NCBI GenBank assembly: GCA_020216745.1
Contig: JAIWNQ010000227.1
Coordinates: 1-10,000, forward strand
Reading direction: 5' to 3'
Length of the DNA: 10,000 nucleotides
Source of the DNA: Candidatus Hydrogenedens sp.
GTDB lineage: Bacteria > Hydrogenedentota > Hydrogenedentia > Hydrogenedentales > Hydrogenedentaceae
Part shown: positions 1-6,878 of the stretch, one piece after another
Position numbering within the stretch: the first letter of the stretch is position 1
How the letters are laid out: each line of letters begins with the position of its first letter
The notes under the pieces: generated by a model
Database searches by the model: none
What the model saw: the letters and a program-made list of their open reading frames with translations, nothing else
What the model was told of the DNA's origin: nothing
Translations under genes and position numbers: made by a program

Positions 1-517
1 TAACCCATGTCAATATCCAATAGATTTCTTTCAAATTCAAGACATATACGCTGACAAACAAAGATATAAAGCAAAGGGTAATCCAGATGTAATATTCATT
101 AAGTGCAAACATTCTATTTCCAGCAAAAAGCAGAGATAGGAACATAAAAAACAGAAAGCCACCTGTAATAAAAAGGAGTGTTTTCTTTATTTGAAATTTG
201 ATTTCATATACCCAAGTATTAAAGAGAGTCACTGCTGAAAGAACAAAAACAAAAATAGCCGTTATTAGATATTTAATAGGGGCGGCGGGGTCACCTACAA
301 AGGGACTCAGAGCCAAGACAACCGCCAAAATCCATAAAGGAATCAAAACATATACAACCGCTTTGCGTGATAATAGGTTTTCATAAAAGGCTGTTTGCAT
401 CTGTATCCCTGCACTTTTTTGCAGTTTTTCTTTTCTTTCTCCTTCCTTCGTGTTTTCACTTTTTATATTCTTATTATTATCTATATGTTTATCTTTTTCC
501 CTATATCTTCTACCCAT
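1..517 (-). CDS. Partial multi-pass membrane protein, O-antigen polymerase/ligase-like (N-terminal part)
   Basis: Reading leftward from an ATG at 515-517, the frame stays open to the window edge (172 codons, 3' end missing). The first 39 residues are hydrophilic and rich in Lys, Glu, Asn and Arg. Hydrophobic spans then follow at about residues 53-71, 80-98, 109-126 and 137-154, with another beginning near 158. Short loops and a motif like LLFAGNRMFALNEYY after the third span resemble the start of Wzy/WaaL-type O-antigen polymerase/ligase proteins, which polymerise or transfer lipid-linked glycans at the periplasmic face. The start at 517 is preferred because AAAGGAG lies 10 bases upstream; an internal ATG at 400 is a weaker alternative with only a GGGA-like site. 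With the 517 start, the gene overlaps the lyase gene by 37 bases, which implies translational coupling. The existence of the gene is fairly sure from the membrane pattern; the family is inferred from topology and locus, since the conserved C-terminal loops are outside the window. Confidence 0.72.
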   Translation of the reverse strand, partial: MGRRYREKDKHIDNNKNIKSENTKEGERKEKLQKSAGIQMQTAFYENLLSRKAVVYVLIPLWILAVVLALSPFVGDPAAPIKYLITAIFVFVLSAVTLFNTWVYEIKFQIKKTLLFITGGFLFFMFLSLLFAGNRMFALNEYYIWITLCFISLFVSVYVLNLKEIYWILTWV

Positions 518-2271
518 TGTTTAATGGCTCCTTTTGGAATGTTTGTTTTATCAGCATTAAAAGAAATCCAATAGCCCATGGATATGTTCTTATCTTTCAC
601 CTTCTTTTTTAGAACCAGAACAGAATTTGGAACTGCATTACCAAACTGTTCTGAATACCAACCTTGCATCGGGTCACGAATGCCCGACAAAATTTCTATC
701 GTCTCTTGACCGATAGGATGAATACAAAGGTTTATTTTATCATGATTAATTAACAGAAATGAATTTGTAAATTCAGGAATCAAGTTGGGGTGTAGGTGAA
801 TTAGACTTTCTACTGTATGATTATTTTTTGTATGAATCCAATCCCAACATAACATTCCTTGTCCCCGCAACATATACAAGAGTCGTGTATGCGATGTGCC
901 TGTGTAGTAATTAAATCTACCTACGAAAAGGGGCTCTCCATTATATTCTTCCCAATATAACACTTCCGATTTGCCTCTGCGAGCTACACGGAATGTCCCC
1001 CAGTATTCCAGTTGTTCTTCACCAGTAACGTAAACTGTATTATGGGCTCGTGTGCTACGTTGAAATTCTCGATATGGGCTTTTGGCATATCCATGGATTC
1101 CCGAGTCCACAATAACCCGTTGTCCTTGAATTAATAACTCATAACTCAACTGGTCACAATGTGCATGGGCAAGTTGATAATCGGGTCCGAATGCTCCTGC
1201 ACGAATGACTAACTCGACCATTGGTTTGCTATGGTTTGGTTTTATAAGATAATAACCTGTAAGAGGGAATGATGTCCTTGCGTTTTGTAATTCTGGGGAA
1301 ATGGAGGGGGCATTGTATTTTAAGGCGACAGTAAGAATTTTTTTTGGTTGTGGGAAATGTCCAAAGGCAGAATCTCCAAAGAGAGGAATCTCGCCATCGG
1401 AGAGAGTCATATTCTGCAAAAAACAAGTCATTTTTGATACGGCTCCCTTCAAATATTCTGGTGGGTTATTGAGAACAGCCATAACCATTAATAGGTCTAT
1501 TAACACATGGAGATGATACATTGGACATCTTTCATAGTGTCCACCATCCTCCAATATTTGTTCTTTAACTTCCTTTTCCAATTCATTGAGGAATTTAGGC
1601 AATAACTCTGGAAAAAATGTTGCAGAACTTATAATAATGCCAGCAAGATTTTGAATAACATGATTTGCTTTTAAGTGATATTCGATAGATTTTGAGAGCC
1701 ATTTGGTTTGAATAGCTAACGAGTCTAAAATCTCCTTATCGTTCCATTTCCATAAATAAATTGCTAAACACCAATAGCGAATGCGATATGACGTGGGGTA
1801 AGGATCCCATCCAACTGTTTTGCCGATAGGATTTGATTTTATCCAATTTTTTATCCACAACTTTGCAAACTCTGCATATTTATTATTAGGAGATTGAAGA
1901 TAAGCAAGGCAGAGATGCCAAAGAAATTCGAAACTATGAATGCCATACATTGCCAAAGGGGAAATGGAAATGTTCTGTTTTTGTAGGAGACATTCCAATG
2001 GAATTGTTTCTCCTGCATACATTACGGCACCTTTAAGGATTTTGTCTAAAACGGGGTGTATATTTTCCTCTACTTCCGCCCATAATTTTGCATATTGTTG
2101 GTACCGTTTTAATCTTTCTTTATCCATCTTCATTAGAGGTATATTCGCCTTGTTAAACCATAACCGAATAGGTAAAATTTTTCTTATCCGTGTAAAAAAA
2201 TACCATCCTAACTGTTCTTTTTTATAGTAGGGAATAGTATGAATAATTTTAGGTATTTCTGATAATTTCAT
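481..2271 (-). CDS. Heparinase II/III-family protein (polysaccharide lyase-like), 596 aa
   Basis: The C-terminal half carries the hallmark heparinase II/III region. It has HAHCD at residues 369-373, then VIVDSGIHGY at 387-395, then a conserved RSTRAHNTVYV stretch at about 405-415. In the family this region forms the beta-sandwich face with histidines that eliminate across the glycosidic bond next to a uronic acid. The N-terminal half (about 60-320) is helical, as in the family's alpha/alpha toroid, with GWDPYPTSYRIRYW at 154-167 and a LEDGGHYERCPMYH-type segment near 240-253. No signal peptide is visible. The first 35 residues (IPYYKKEQLGWYFFTRIRK region) resemble the short basic head seen on heparinase-like proteins of exopolysaccharide clusters, suggesting cytoplasmic or membrane-associated action. 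The start has only a weak GAGAA-type ribosome site. The gene is divergent from wecB-wecC and overlaps an O-antigen-polymerase-like gene, so it probably serves a surface polysaccharide pathway. The family call is strong; the substrate is unknown. Confidence 0.9.
   Translation of the reverse strand: MKLSEIPKIIHTIPYYKKEQLGWYFFTRIRKILPIRLWFNKANIPLMKMDKERLKRYQQYAKLWAEVEENIHPVLDKILKGAVMYAGETIPLECLLQKQNISISPLAMYGIHSFEFLWHLCLAYLQSPNNKYAEFAKLWIKNWIKSNPIGKTVGWDPYPTSYRIRYWCLAIYLWKWNDKEILDSLAIQTKWLSKSIEYHLKANHVIQNLAGIIISSATFFPELLPKFLNELEKEVKEQILEDGGHYERCPMYHLHVLIDLLMVMAVLNNPPEYLKGAVSKMTCFLQNMTLSDGEIPLFGDSAFGHFPQPKKILTVALKYNAPSISPELQNARTSFPLTGYYLIKPNHSKPMVELVIRAGAFGPDYQLAHAHCDQLSYELLIQGQRVIVDSGIHGYAKSPYREFQRSTRAHNTVYVTGEEQLEYWGTFRVARRGKSEVLYWEEYNGEPLFVGRFNYYTGTSHTRLLYMLRGQGMLCWDWIHTKNNHTVESLIHLHPNLIPEFTNSFLLINHDKINLCIHPIGQETIEILSGIRDPMQGWYSEQFGNAVPNSVLVLKKKVKDKNISMGYWISFNADKTNIPKGAIKQWVEDIGKKINI
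528..534 (-). promoter_or_regulatory. Ribosome binding site inside lyase gene, for the overlapping membrane gene
   Basis: On the minus strand this reads AAAGGAG, followed by 10 bases and ATG at 517. It lies within the last codons of the upstream lyase gene and supports the overlapping start over the internal ATG at 400. Confidence 0.5.
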
Positions 2272-2411
2272 TTTGTTCTCGAATAATTAAACTCATTTAT
2301 TTTTATGATTATGCATGATTCTTTTATAATACCACCATCTATTGTATATTGTTTTTGGTGTTAAAATCTTTTTGGGACTAATTAAACGCAAGGAAGGATA
2401 ATCTTGTTTTA
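2272..2411. promoter_or_regulatory. Divergent intergenic region with likely promoters for the lyase and wecB transcripts
   Basis: This 140-base, very AT-rich gap separates two divergent start codons, so promoters for both directions must lie here or nearby. A perfect TATAAT on the plus strand at 2325-2330 is the best -10 candidate for wecB, but no good -35 lies 16-18 bases before it. A loose inverted match (ACCACC at 2331-2336 and GGTGTT near 2357-2362) flanks an AT-rich spacer and could be an operator. It is too weak to assign. Confidence 0.35.
2390..2398 (+). promoter_or_regulatory. Distant ribosome binding site for wecB
   Basis: AAGGAAGGA is a strong purine-rich site but ends 13 bases before the ATG at 2412, longer than usual. 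A stop in frame at 2379-2381 and no ATG, GTG or TTG in frame between leave 2412 as the only reasonable start. The protein start MKNIWVVIGTRPEAIK fits the family. Confidence 0.45.
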
Positions 2412-3527
2412 ATGAAAAATATTTGGGTAGTTATAGGCACACGACCTGAAGCTATCAAAATGGCTCCTGTTGTGCGTGCTTTGCAAGAGATGCCTGATAT
2501 ATTTCAAGTCACTGTGTGTTTAACCGCACAACATCGTGAACTTTTAGACCAGGTGATACGTTCGTTTTCATTGCCAGTACATCATGACTTGAACATCATG
2601 ACGCCTGGGCAGAGTTTAGAAGATATTACTTCACGTATTCTAAAGAATTTATCCTCTTTATTTACAGAAAACAGACCTGATACTGTTCTTGTTCATGGTG
2701 ATACTACCACAACTTTGTCTGCTGGATTATCTGCTTATTATCATAAGATTCCGATTGGACACGTTGAAGCGGGGTTACGGACGTATGATAAGTATCATCC
2801 ATTTCCAGAAGAAATGAATCGACGGCTTGTAGATGCGATGGGTGATTTTTTATATGCACCGACAGAGCAATCGAAGAAAAATTTACTTTCTGAACATATA
2901 GAGGGAGAGAGGATAATCGTTACTGGGAATACGGGGATAGATGCTCTTTTATATATTGCAGGGATGCCATATCAATTTAACAATAAGCAGTTAGAGACAT
3001 TAGGGAAGGAGCGTAGATTGATTGTTCTGACCGCTCACCGACGGGAAAGTTTCGGTGAGCCTATGGATGAGATTTTCCAAGCAGTTGCTGAATTAGTGAA
3101 TAAGAACGATGATATTGAAATACTATTTCCAGTGCATCCGAACCCGAATGTCAAGGCATCTGCGGAAAAGTTTTTACATAATCATGAGCGAGTTATTATT
3201 ATGCCCCCTCTTGATTATGTCCCATTTGTTCACGTATTGAAGAAGTGTTATCTCATACTCACAGATTCAGGTGGCATTCAGGAAGAGGCACCGTCTCTTG
3301 GTAAACCTGTACTCGTATTGAGGGATGTAACTGAACGCCCAGAAGCAGTACAGGCTGGGACTGCTCTATTGATAGGACCACACTTTGAACGGATAGTCGA
3401 AACGACACAACGGTTACTTGACGACCATGAGATGTATCAAAAAATGGCGAGTTGTATCAATCCGTATGGTGATGGAAACGCTGGTAAACGAATTGCACAA
3501 CATCTGTCAGAAACATTGAATATATAA
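2412..3527 (+). CDS. wecB: UDP-N-acetylglucosamine 2-epimerase (non-hydrolysing)
   Basis: This enzyme interconverts UDP-GlcNAc and UDP-ManNAc in the cytoplasm, the first step toward ManNAc and ManNAcA building blocks for surface glycans. At 371 residues it is full length for the family. The N-terminal GTRPEAIKMAP (9-19) provides R11 and K16. Other conserved residues are D97 in VHGD, E119 in HVEAGLRT, E133 and R137 in PFPEEMNRR, and H209 in LTAHRRESFG. These match by motif the active-site Asp, Glu, Glu and His of E. coli WecB. The C-terminal TDSGGIQEEAPSLGKPVLV (284-302) and the ERPEAVQAG stretch (308-316) are the UDP-binding GT-B signature. It sits 19 bases upstream of wecC. The gene name follows the pathway pairing with wecC; a mnaA label would be equally valid. 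Very confident. Confidence 0.96.
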   Translation: MKNIWVVIGTRPEAIKMAPVVRALQEMPDIFQVTVCLTAQHRELLDQVIRSFSLPVHHDLNIMTPGQSLEDITSRILKNLSSLFTENRPDTVLVHGDTTTTLSAGLSAYYHKIPIGHVEAGLRTYDKYHPFPEEMNRRLVDAMGDFLYAPTEQSKKNLLSEHIEGERIIVTGNTGIDALLYIAGMPYQFNNKQLETLGKERRLIVLTAHRRESFGEPMDEIFQAVAELVNKNDDIEILFPVHPNPNVKASAEKFLHNHERVIIMPPLDYVPFVHVLKKCYLILTDSGGIQEEAPSLGKPVLVLRDVTERPEAVQAGTALLIGPHFERIVETTQRLLDDHEMYQKMASCINPYGDGNAGKRIAQHLSETLNI

Positions 3528-3546
3528 GCAATACAAGGAGTACCTT

Positions 3547-4809
3547 ATGGAAACTGTATGTATTTTAGGTTTAGGTTATATTGGCTTACCGACAGCAGGA
3601 ATGCTTTCAGCAAGTGGTTACAAGGTTATAGGTGTTGATATTTCGGAGCGAGTTGTAAAAACGATAAATCGTGGAGAGATACATATTGAGGAGCCAGGAC
3701 TGCAAACGATGATTAAGGCGGGTGTTGCCTCTGGCAAACTCCAGGCACAAACAGAACCAGCACAAGCAGATACTTTTATAATTGCTGTGCCTACCCCTAT
3801 CACAGAACAAAAAAAAGCGGATATGGAGTTTGTTAAATCAGCAGGGATGAGCATTGTCCCGTATCTTCAAAAAGGGAATCTGGTTATACTTGAATCTACA
3901 TCTCCACCTGGAACCTGTAAAAATTTGCTTACACCTATTTTGGAGAAATCAGGATTAAAAGTAGGTCGGGATTTGCACCTGGCACATTGTCCCGAACGAG
4001 TGTTGCCAGGCAAAATTCTTCATGAACTAATTCACAATGACCGCATTATTGGCGGTATTACGCCTGAATGCGCAGAGAAGGCAAAAAAGTTGTATCGCTC
4101 TTTTGTGGAGGGAGAAATATTTCTTACAGATGCGACAACAGCGGAGATGGTTAAACTTATTGAGAATACATATCGAGATGTAAACATTGCCCTTGCAAAT
4201 GAAACAGCCATTCTCTGTGAAAAATTAGGTATCAACTTTTGGGAAGTAGCAACATTGGCAAATCATCATCCCCGTGTTCATTTGCACAGTGCTGGTCCAG
4301 GGGTTGGTGGTCATTGTATATCTGTTGACCCATGGTTTCTGGTCGAAGCGTTCCCTGAAGATACACAAATTATTCACACAGCCAGAAAACGGAATGATTC
4401 GATGCCTGCATTTGTAGTTCAGAAAATAGAAGCGATGACAAAAAATATTGATAACCCAAAAATTGCCCTATTAGGGCTGGCATACAAAGGGAATGTCGAT
4501 GACATTCGGGAAAGTCCGTCTTTACACATATACAGTTTGTTAAAATTAAAAGGTTACTCTTTAACAGTTCATGACCCTCATGTAAAACATTCACCAATAC
4601 CATTATCCTCGTTAGAAGATACATTAAACGGTGCGGATTGTATGGTTATTCTTACAGCCCATAATGAATTTAAGTCTATAGACCCTGAAAACGCAGGTAG
4701 ACTTATGAAGAGCAGATGTGTTTTAGATACACATAATCTTTTCAATCGTTCCGAGTGGGAAGACAAGGGATTTCAAATTTCAACTTTGGGAGTTGGCATT
4801 CAACCTTAA
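3547..4809 (+). CDS. wecC: UDP-N-acetyl-D-mannosamine dehydrogenase
   Basis: It oxidises UDP-ManNAc to UDP-ManNAcA with two NAD+ in the cytoplasm, directly after the WecB step. The 420-residue length equals that of E. coli WecC. Visible domains are an N-terminal Rossmann fold with GLGYIGLP (8-15), an NRGEIHIEEPGL segment (41-52) typical of WecC-type enzymes, ESTSPPGT (116-123), and CPERVLPG (148-155). The central dimer helix AEMVKLIENTYRDVNIA (199-215) carries K203 and N207. GPGVGGHCISVDPWF (250-264) carries the catalytic C257. The C-terminal UDP-binding domain contains LGLAYKGNVDDIRESPS (309-325). The NRGEIHIEEP and VDPWF features favour ManNAc over glucose or GlcNAc dehydrogenases. AAGGAG at 3535-3540, 6 bases before the ATG, is an ideal ribosome site. 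It lies between wecB and argH in a tight plus-strand series. Confidence 0.96.
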   Translation: METVCILGLGYIGLPTAGMLSASGYKVIGVDISERVVKTINRGEIHIEEPGLQTMIKAGVASGKLQAQTEPAQADTFIIAVPTPITEQKKADMEFVKSAGMSIVPYLQKGNLVILESTSPPGTCKNLLTPILEKSGLKVGRDLHLAHCPERVLPGKILHELIHNDRIIGGITPECAEKAKKLYRSFVEGEIFLTDATTAEMVKLIENTYRDVNIALANETAILCEKLGINFWEVATLANHHPRVHLHSAGPGVGGHCISVDPWFLVEAFPEDTQIIHTARKRNDSMPAFVVQKIEAMTKNIDNPKIALLGLAYKGNVDDIRESPSLHIYSLLKLKGYSLTVHDPHVKHSPIPLSSLEDTLNGADCMVILTAHNEFKSIDPENAGRLMKSRCVLDTHNLFNRSEWEDKGFQISTLGVGIQP

Positions 4810-4810
4810 T

Positions 4811-4814
4811 GGAG
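4811..4814 (+). promoter_or_regulatory. Ribosome binding site fixing the argH start
   Basis: GGAG is followed by 8 bases and the ATG at 4823. It lies just after the wecC stop codon and supports 4823 over an upstream in-frame ATG at 4793 that would overlap wecC and add ten residues foreign to the family. Confidence 0.6.
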
Positions 4815-4822
4815 ATAATAAT

Positions 4823-6205
4823 ATGAGCAAACAATGGGGCGGTAGATTTGAGGAAACGACAGACCCGACAGTAGAAAAGTTCACTGCTTCTGTTCACTAC
4901 GATTCACGTCTGGCTTTATATGATATTCAGGCAAGTATTGCTCACGCACGAATGTTAGGTAAACAGAAAATTATTTCAAATAAAGATGCCCAAGCCATTA
5001 TTCAGGGTTTAGAAACTATTCGTAAGGAAATAGAACAAGGCAAATTTCGTTGGGATTCCACATTAGAAGATGTGCATACAAATATCGAGCATTCGCTTAT
5101 TCAAAAAATTGGTGAATGTGGTAAAAAATTACACACTGCACGGAGTAGAAATGACCAGGTTGCTACAGATATCCGATTATGGTTGAGAGATGAAATAGAT
5201 ATAATTATTGGACAAATTAAAGATTTTCAAAAGGCATTTATTCATTTTGCAGAAGAAAATTTGGATGTCATCATTCCAGGTTTTACACATCTACAACCAG
5301 CCCAGCCTGTCTTATTGGCTCATTATGCATTAGCATATTTTGAGATGTTACAACGGGATAAAATTCGATTTAAGGAATTACAACCACGAGTTAATACATT
5401 GCCATTAGGTTCAGCAGCCCTTGCGGGAACTCCTCATCCGATAGACCCTATGACTGTTGCTAAAGAGTTAGGGTTCAAACAGATTTGCGAGAACAGCATG
5501 GATGCGGTTTCAGACCGTGATTTTTTGATTGAGTTTTGCAGTTATTGTGCTATTCTTATGATGCATCTATCCCGTTGGTGTGAGGAATTAATTATCTGGT
5601 CATCACCGATGTTCGGATTTATAGAGATTGGAGATGCATTCACCACAGGCTCCAGTATTATGCCACAGAAAAAGAATCCCGATGTTGCAGAACTTACCCG
5701 TGGAAAAACAGGGAGAGTTTATGGGCATCTTGTCTCGTTATTAACCTTAATGAAAGGGCTACCTCTTACTTATAATCGGGATTTACAAGAGGACAAGGAG
5801 GCAGTTTTTGATACAGCAGACACAGTAAAAAGTGCTTTATCCGTATGCTCAAAGATGCTGTTATCTATCAACGTAAAAAAAGACAATATACAGAAAGCTC
5901 TTGATTTGGGTTATATGGAAGCGACAGACCTTGCAGATTATTTGGTAACAAAAGGCGTTAGCTTTCGTGATGCTCATGCTATTGTCGGCAAGGTTGTTCT
6001 ATGTGCCATAAAAAACAATAAACCATTACGGAAACTGACATTAGACGAATATAAAAAATTTTCACCTCTGTTTGAAAATGAATTATATGATATTATTCAA
6101 CCGAAAGCTATTGTATCACGTCGCAATTCGCCTGGTGGGACAAGTCCCAATCAAGTGAAAAAAGCATTGAAAAAAGCCCTAAAAAAGATTGAAGGCTCTA
6201 AGTAA
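4823..6205 (+). CDS. argH: Argininosuccinate lyase
   Basis: This enzyme cleaves argininosuccinate to arginine and fumarate, the last step of arginine synthesis. The chosen start gives MSKQWGGRF, the standard ArgH N-terminus, and a 460-residue protein of normal family length. Signatures in order are HTNIEHSL (85-92), TARSRNDQVATD (105-116), and THLQPAQP (155-162) with the proton-transfer His156. NTLPLGSAALAGT (191-203) follows, then the fumarase/aspartase superfamily signature GSSIMPQKKNPD (276-287) with the mobile-loop serines 277/278. YNRDLQEDKE (317-326) and the C-terminal EATDLADYLV (366-375) are also ArgH-specific. It follows wecC by 13 bases and probably shares its transcript, although it has no direct role in sugar nucleotide synthesis. 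No other arginine gene is in the window. All key motifs are intact, so activity is expected. Confidence 0.97.
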   Translation: MSKQWGGRFEETTDPTVEKFTASVHYDSRLALYDIQASIAHARMLGKQKIISNKDAQAIIQGLETIRKEIEQGKFRWDSTLEDVHTNIEHSLIQKIGECGKKLHTARSRNDQVATDIRLWLRDEIDIIIGQIKDFQKAFIHFAEENLDVIIPGFTHLQPAQPVLLAHYALAYFEMLQRDKIRFKELQPRVNTLPLGSAALAGTPHPIDPMTVAKELGFKQICENSMDAVSDRDFLIEFCSYCAILMMHLSRWCEELIIWSSPMFGFIEIGDAFTTGSSIMPQKKNPDVAELTRGKTGRVYGHLVSLLTLMKGLPLTYNRDLQEDKEAVFDTADTVKSALSVCSKMLLSINVKKDNIQKALDLGYMEATDLADYLVTKGVSFRDAHAIVGKVVLCAIKNNKPLRKLTLDEYKKFSPLFENELYDIIQPKAIVSRRNSPGGTSPNQVKKALKKALKKIEGSK

Positions 6206-6282
6206 TAAAAATCTATTTTAATCCCATAACACTCATATTACATGTTGCTTATTATCGGTTAAAGATAAGGGGACACATAACA

Positions 6283-6741
6283 ATGAATAAAAGAAGAACA
6301 TTAGTTGCTGGAGGCGTTGTTATAGATAGGAACGTGAATGTCCTTGTGTTAGAGCGAGACGTTTTAAGAGATAATGGTTGGATTCATGAAGTTCGTCTTC
6401 CTAAGGGACATGTTGATAAAGATGAAACCCATGAGCAATGTGCAAAACGTGAAGTGGGAGAAGAAAGTGGTTACTGGAATGTAGACATCATTGCTGATTT
6501 AGGATATGACCAAAGTGAATTTGTGTTTAACGGGGAACAAATTATACGTGATGAACATTACTTTTTGATGCAAGGAGATGCGAAGCAACCATGCAAACCA
6601 TGTCCAACAGGTGAGGAGGAGGCAAGATTCAAACCAATGTGGGTTCCAATTGATAAGGCAGAAGAAATGATAACTTATCCGACAGAAAAACGATTTGTTA
6701 GACGTGCCAAAGCATGGCTACAAATGAAGAAATATATCTGA
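6283..6741 (+). CDS. Nudix hydrolase, possibly a diadenosine-polyphosphate type
   Basis: A 152-residue single-domain cytoplasmic protein. The Nudix box is complete: G42, E48, R56-E57, E60-E61 and G63 fit GX5EX7REUXEEXGU, the Mg2+-binding helix that hydrolyses a nucleoside diphosphate linked to another group. The residues just before it, RLPKGHVDKDE (38-48), resemble the LPKGH lead-in common in Ap4A/Ap6A hydrolases and related MutT-like enzymes. A diadenosine polyphosphate or similar dinucleotide substrate is therefore a reasonable inference, but it is not shown. The segment at 102-108 contains a C-x-x-C pair (C104, C107) in a loop before the last strand, which is not part of the Nudix core. 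The ribosome site AAGGGGA ends 9 bases before the ATG. The gene lies 77 bases after argH, so it may be the last gene of that transcript or have its own promoter. Confidence 0.9.
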   Translation: MNKRRTLVAGGVVIDRNVNVLVLERDVLRDNGWIHEVRLPKGHVDKDETHEQCAKREVGEESGYWNVDIIADLGYDQSEFVFNGEQIIRDEHYFLMQGDAKQPCKPCPTGEEEARFKPMWVPIDKAEEMITYPTEKRFVRRAKAWLQMKKYI

Positions 6742-6790
6742 ACTCCCAACAAACACAATTGGGAAGATGATAAGAATAAATTTCAGTTTG

Positions 6791-6847
6791 AACTTTTAAG
6801 AATCACATGCACTTATTTGTGTTTAATCTTTTTAAGTTTTTACATTT
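6791..6847 (+). terminator. Candidate terminator in convergent gap
   Basis: In the 137-base gap between the converging Nudix and kinase genes there is an imperfect nested inverted repeat. AACTT (6791-6795) pairs with AAGTT (6834-6838), AAGA (6798-6801) with TCTT (6827-6830), and CACA (6804-6807) with TGTG (6818-6821). It is followed on the plus strand by a T-rich run (6837-6847). The stem is AT-rich and interrupted, so it is only a weak candidate for ending the plus-strand transcript. Confidence 0.3.
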
Positions 6848-6878
6848 TAGGTGTTTGAAGCATTTGTTGTAAAGTGGG

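Noticed and set aside
198..386. Plus-strand 62-residue frame
   Set aside because: Antisense to the transmembrane segments of the partial membrane gene, with no ribosome site or recognisable domain.
367..612. Plus-strand 81-residue hydrophobic frame
   Set aside because: It lies opposite the lyase C-terminus and the charged head of the membrane gene. Its Phe/Leu/Tyr richness is what the complement of A-rich coding DNA gives, and there is no ribosome site.
4793..4822. Upstream ATG adding ten residues to ArgH
   Set aside because: It overlaps the wecC end, lacks a good ribosome site, and the added residues do not belong to the ArgH family. ATG at 4823 has GGAG at proper spacing.
6206..6282. Separate promoter for the Nudix gene (TATTAT at 6250-6255)
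   Set aside because: No acceptable -35 hexamer at proper spacing; AT-rich sequence gives such matches by chance.
6744..6764. Inverted repeat TCCCAA / TTGGGA just after the Nudix gene
   Set aside because: A six-base stem with a nine-base loop and no T-run after it on either strand, so it was not called a terminator.
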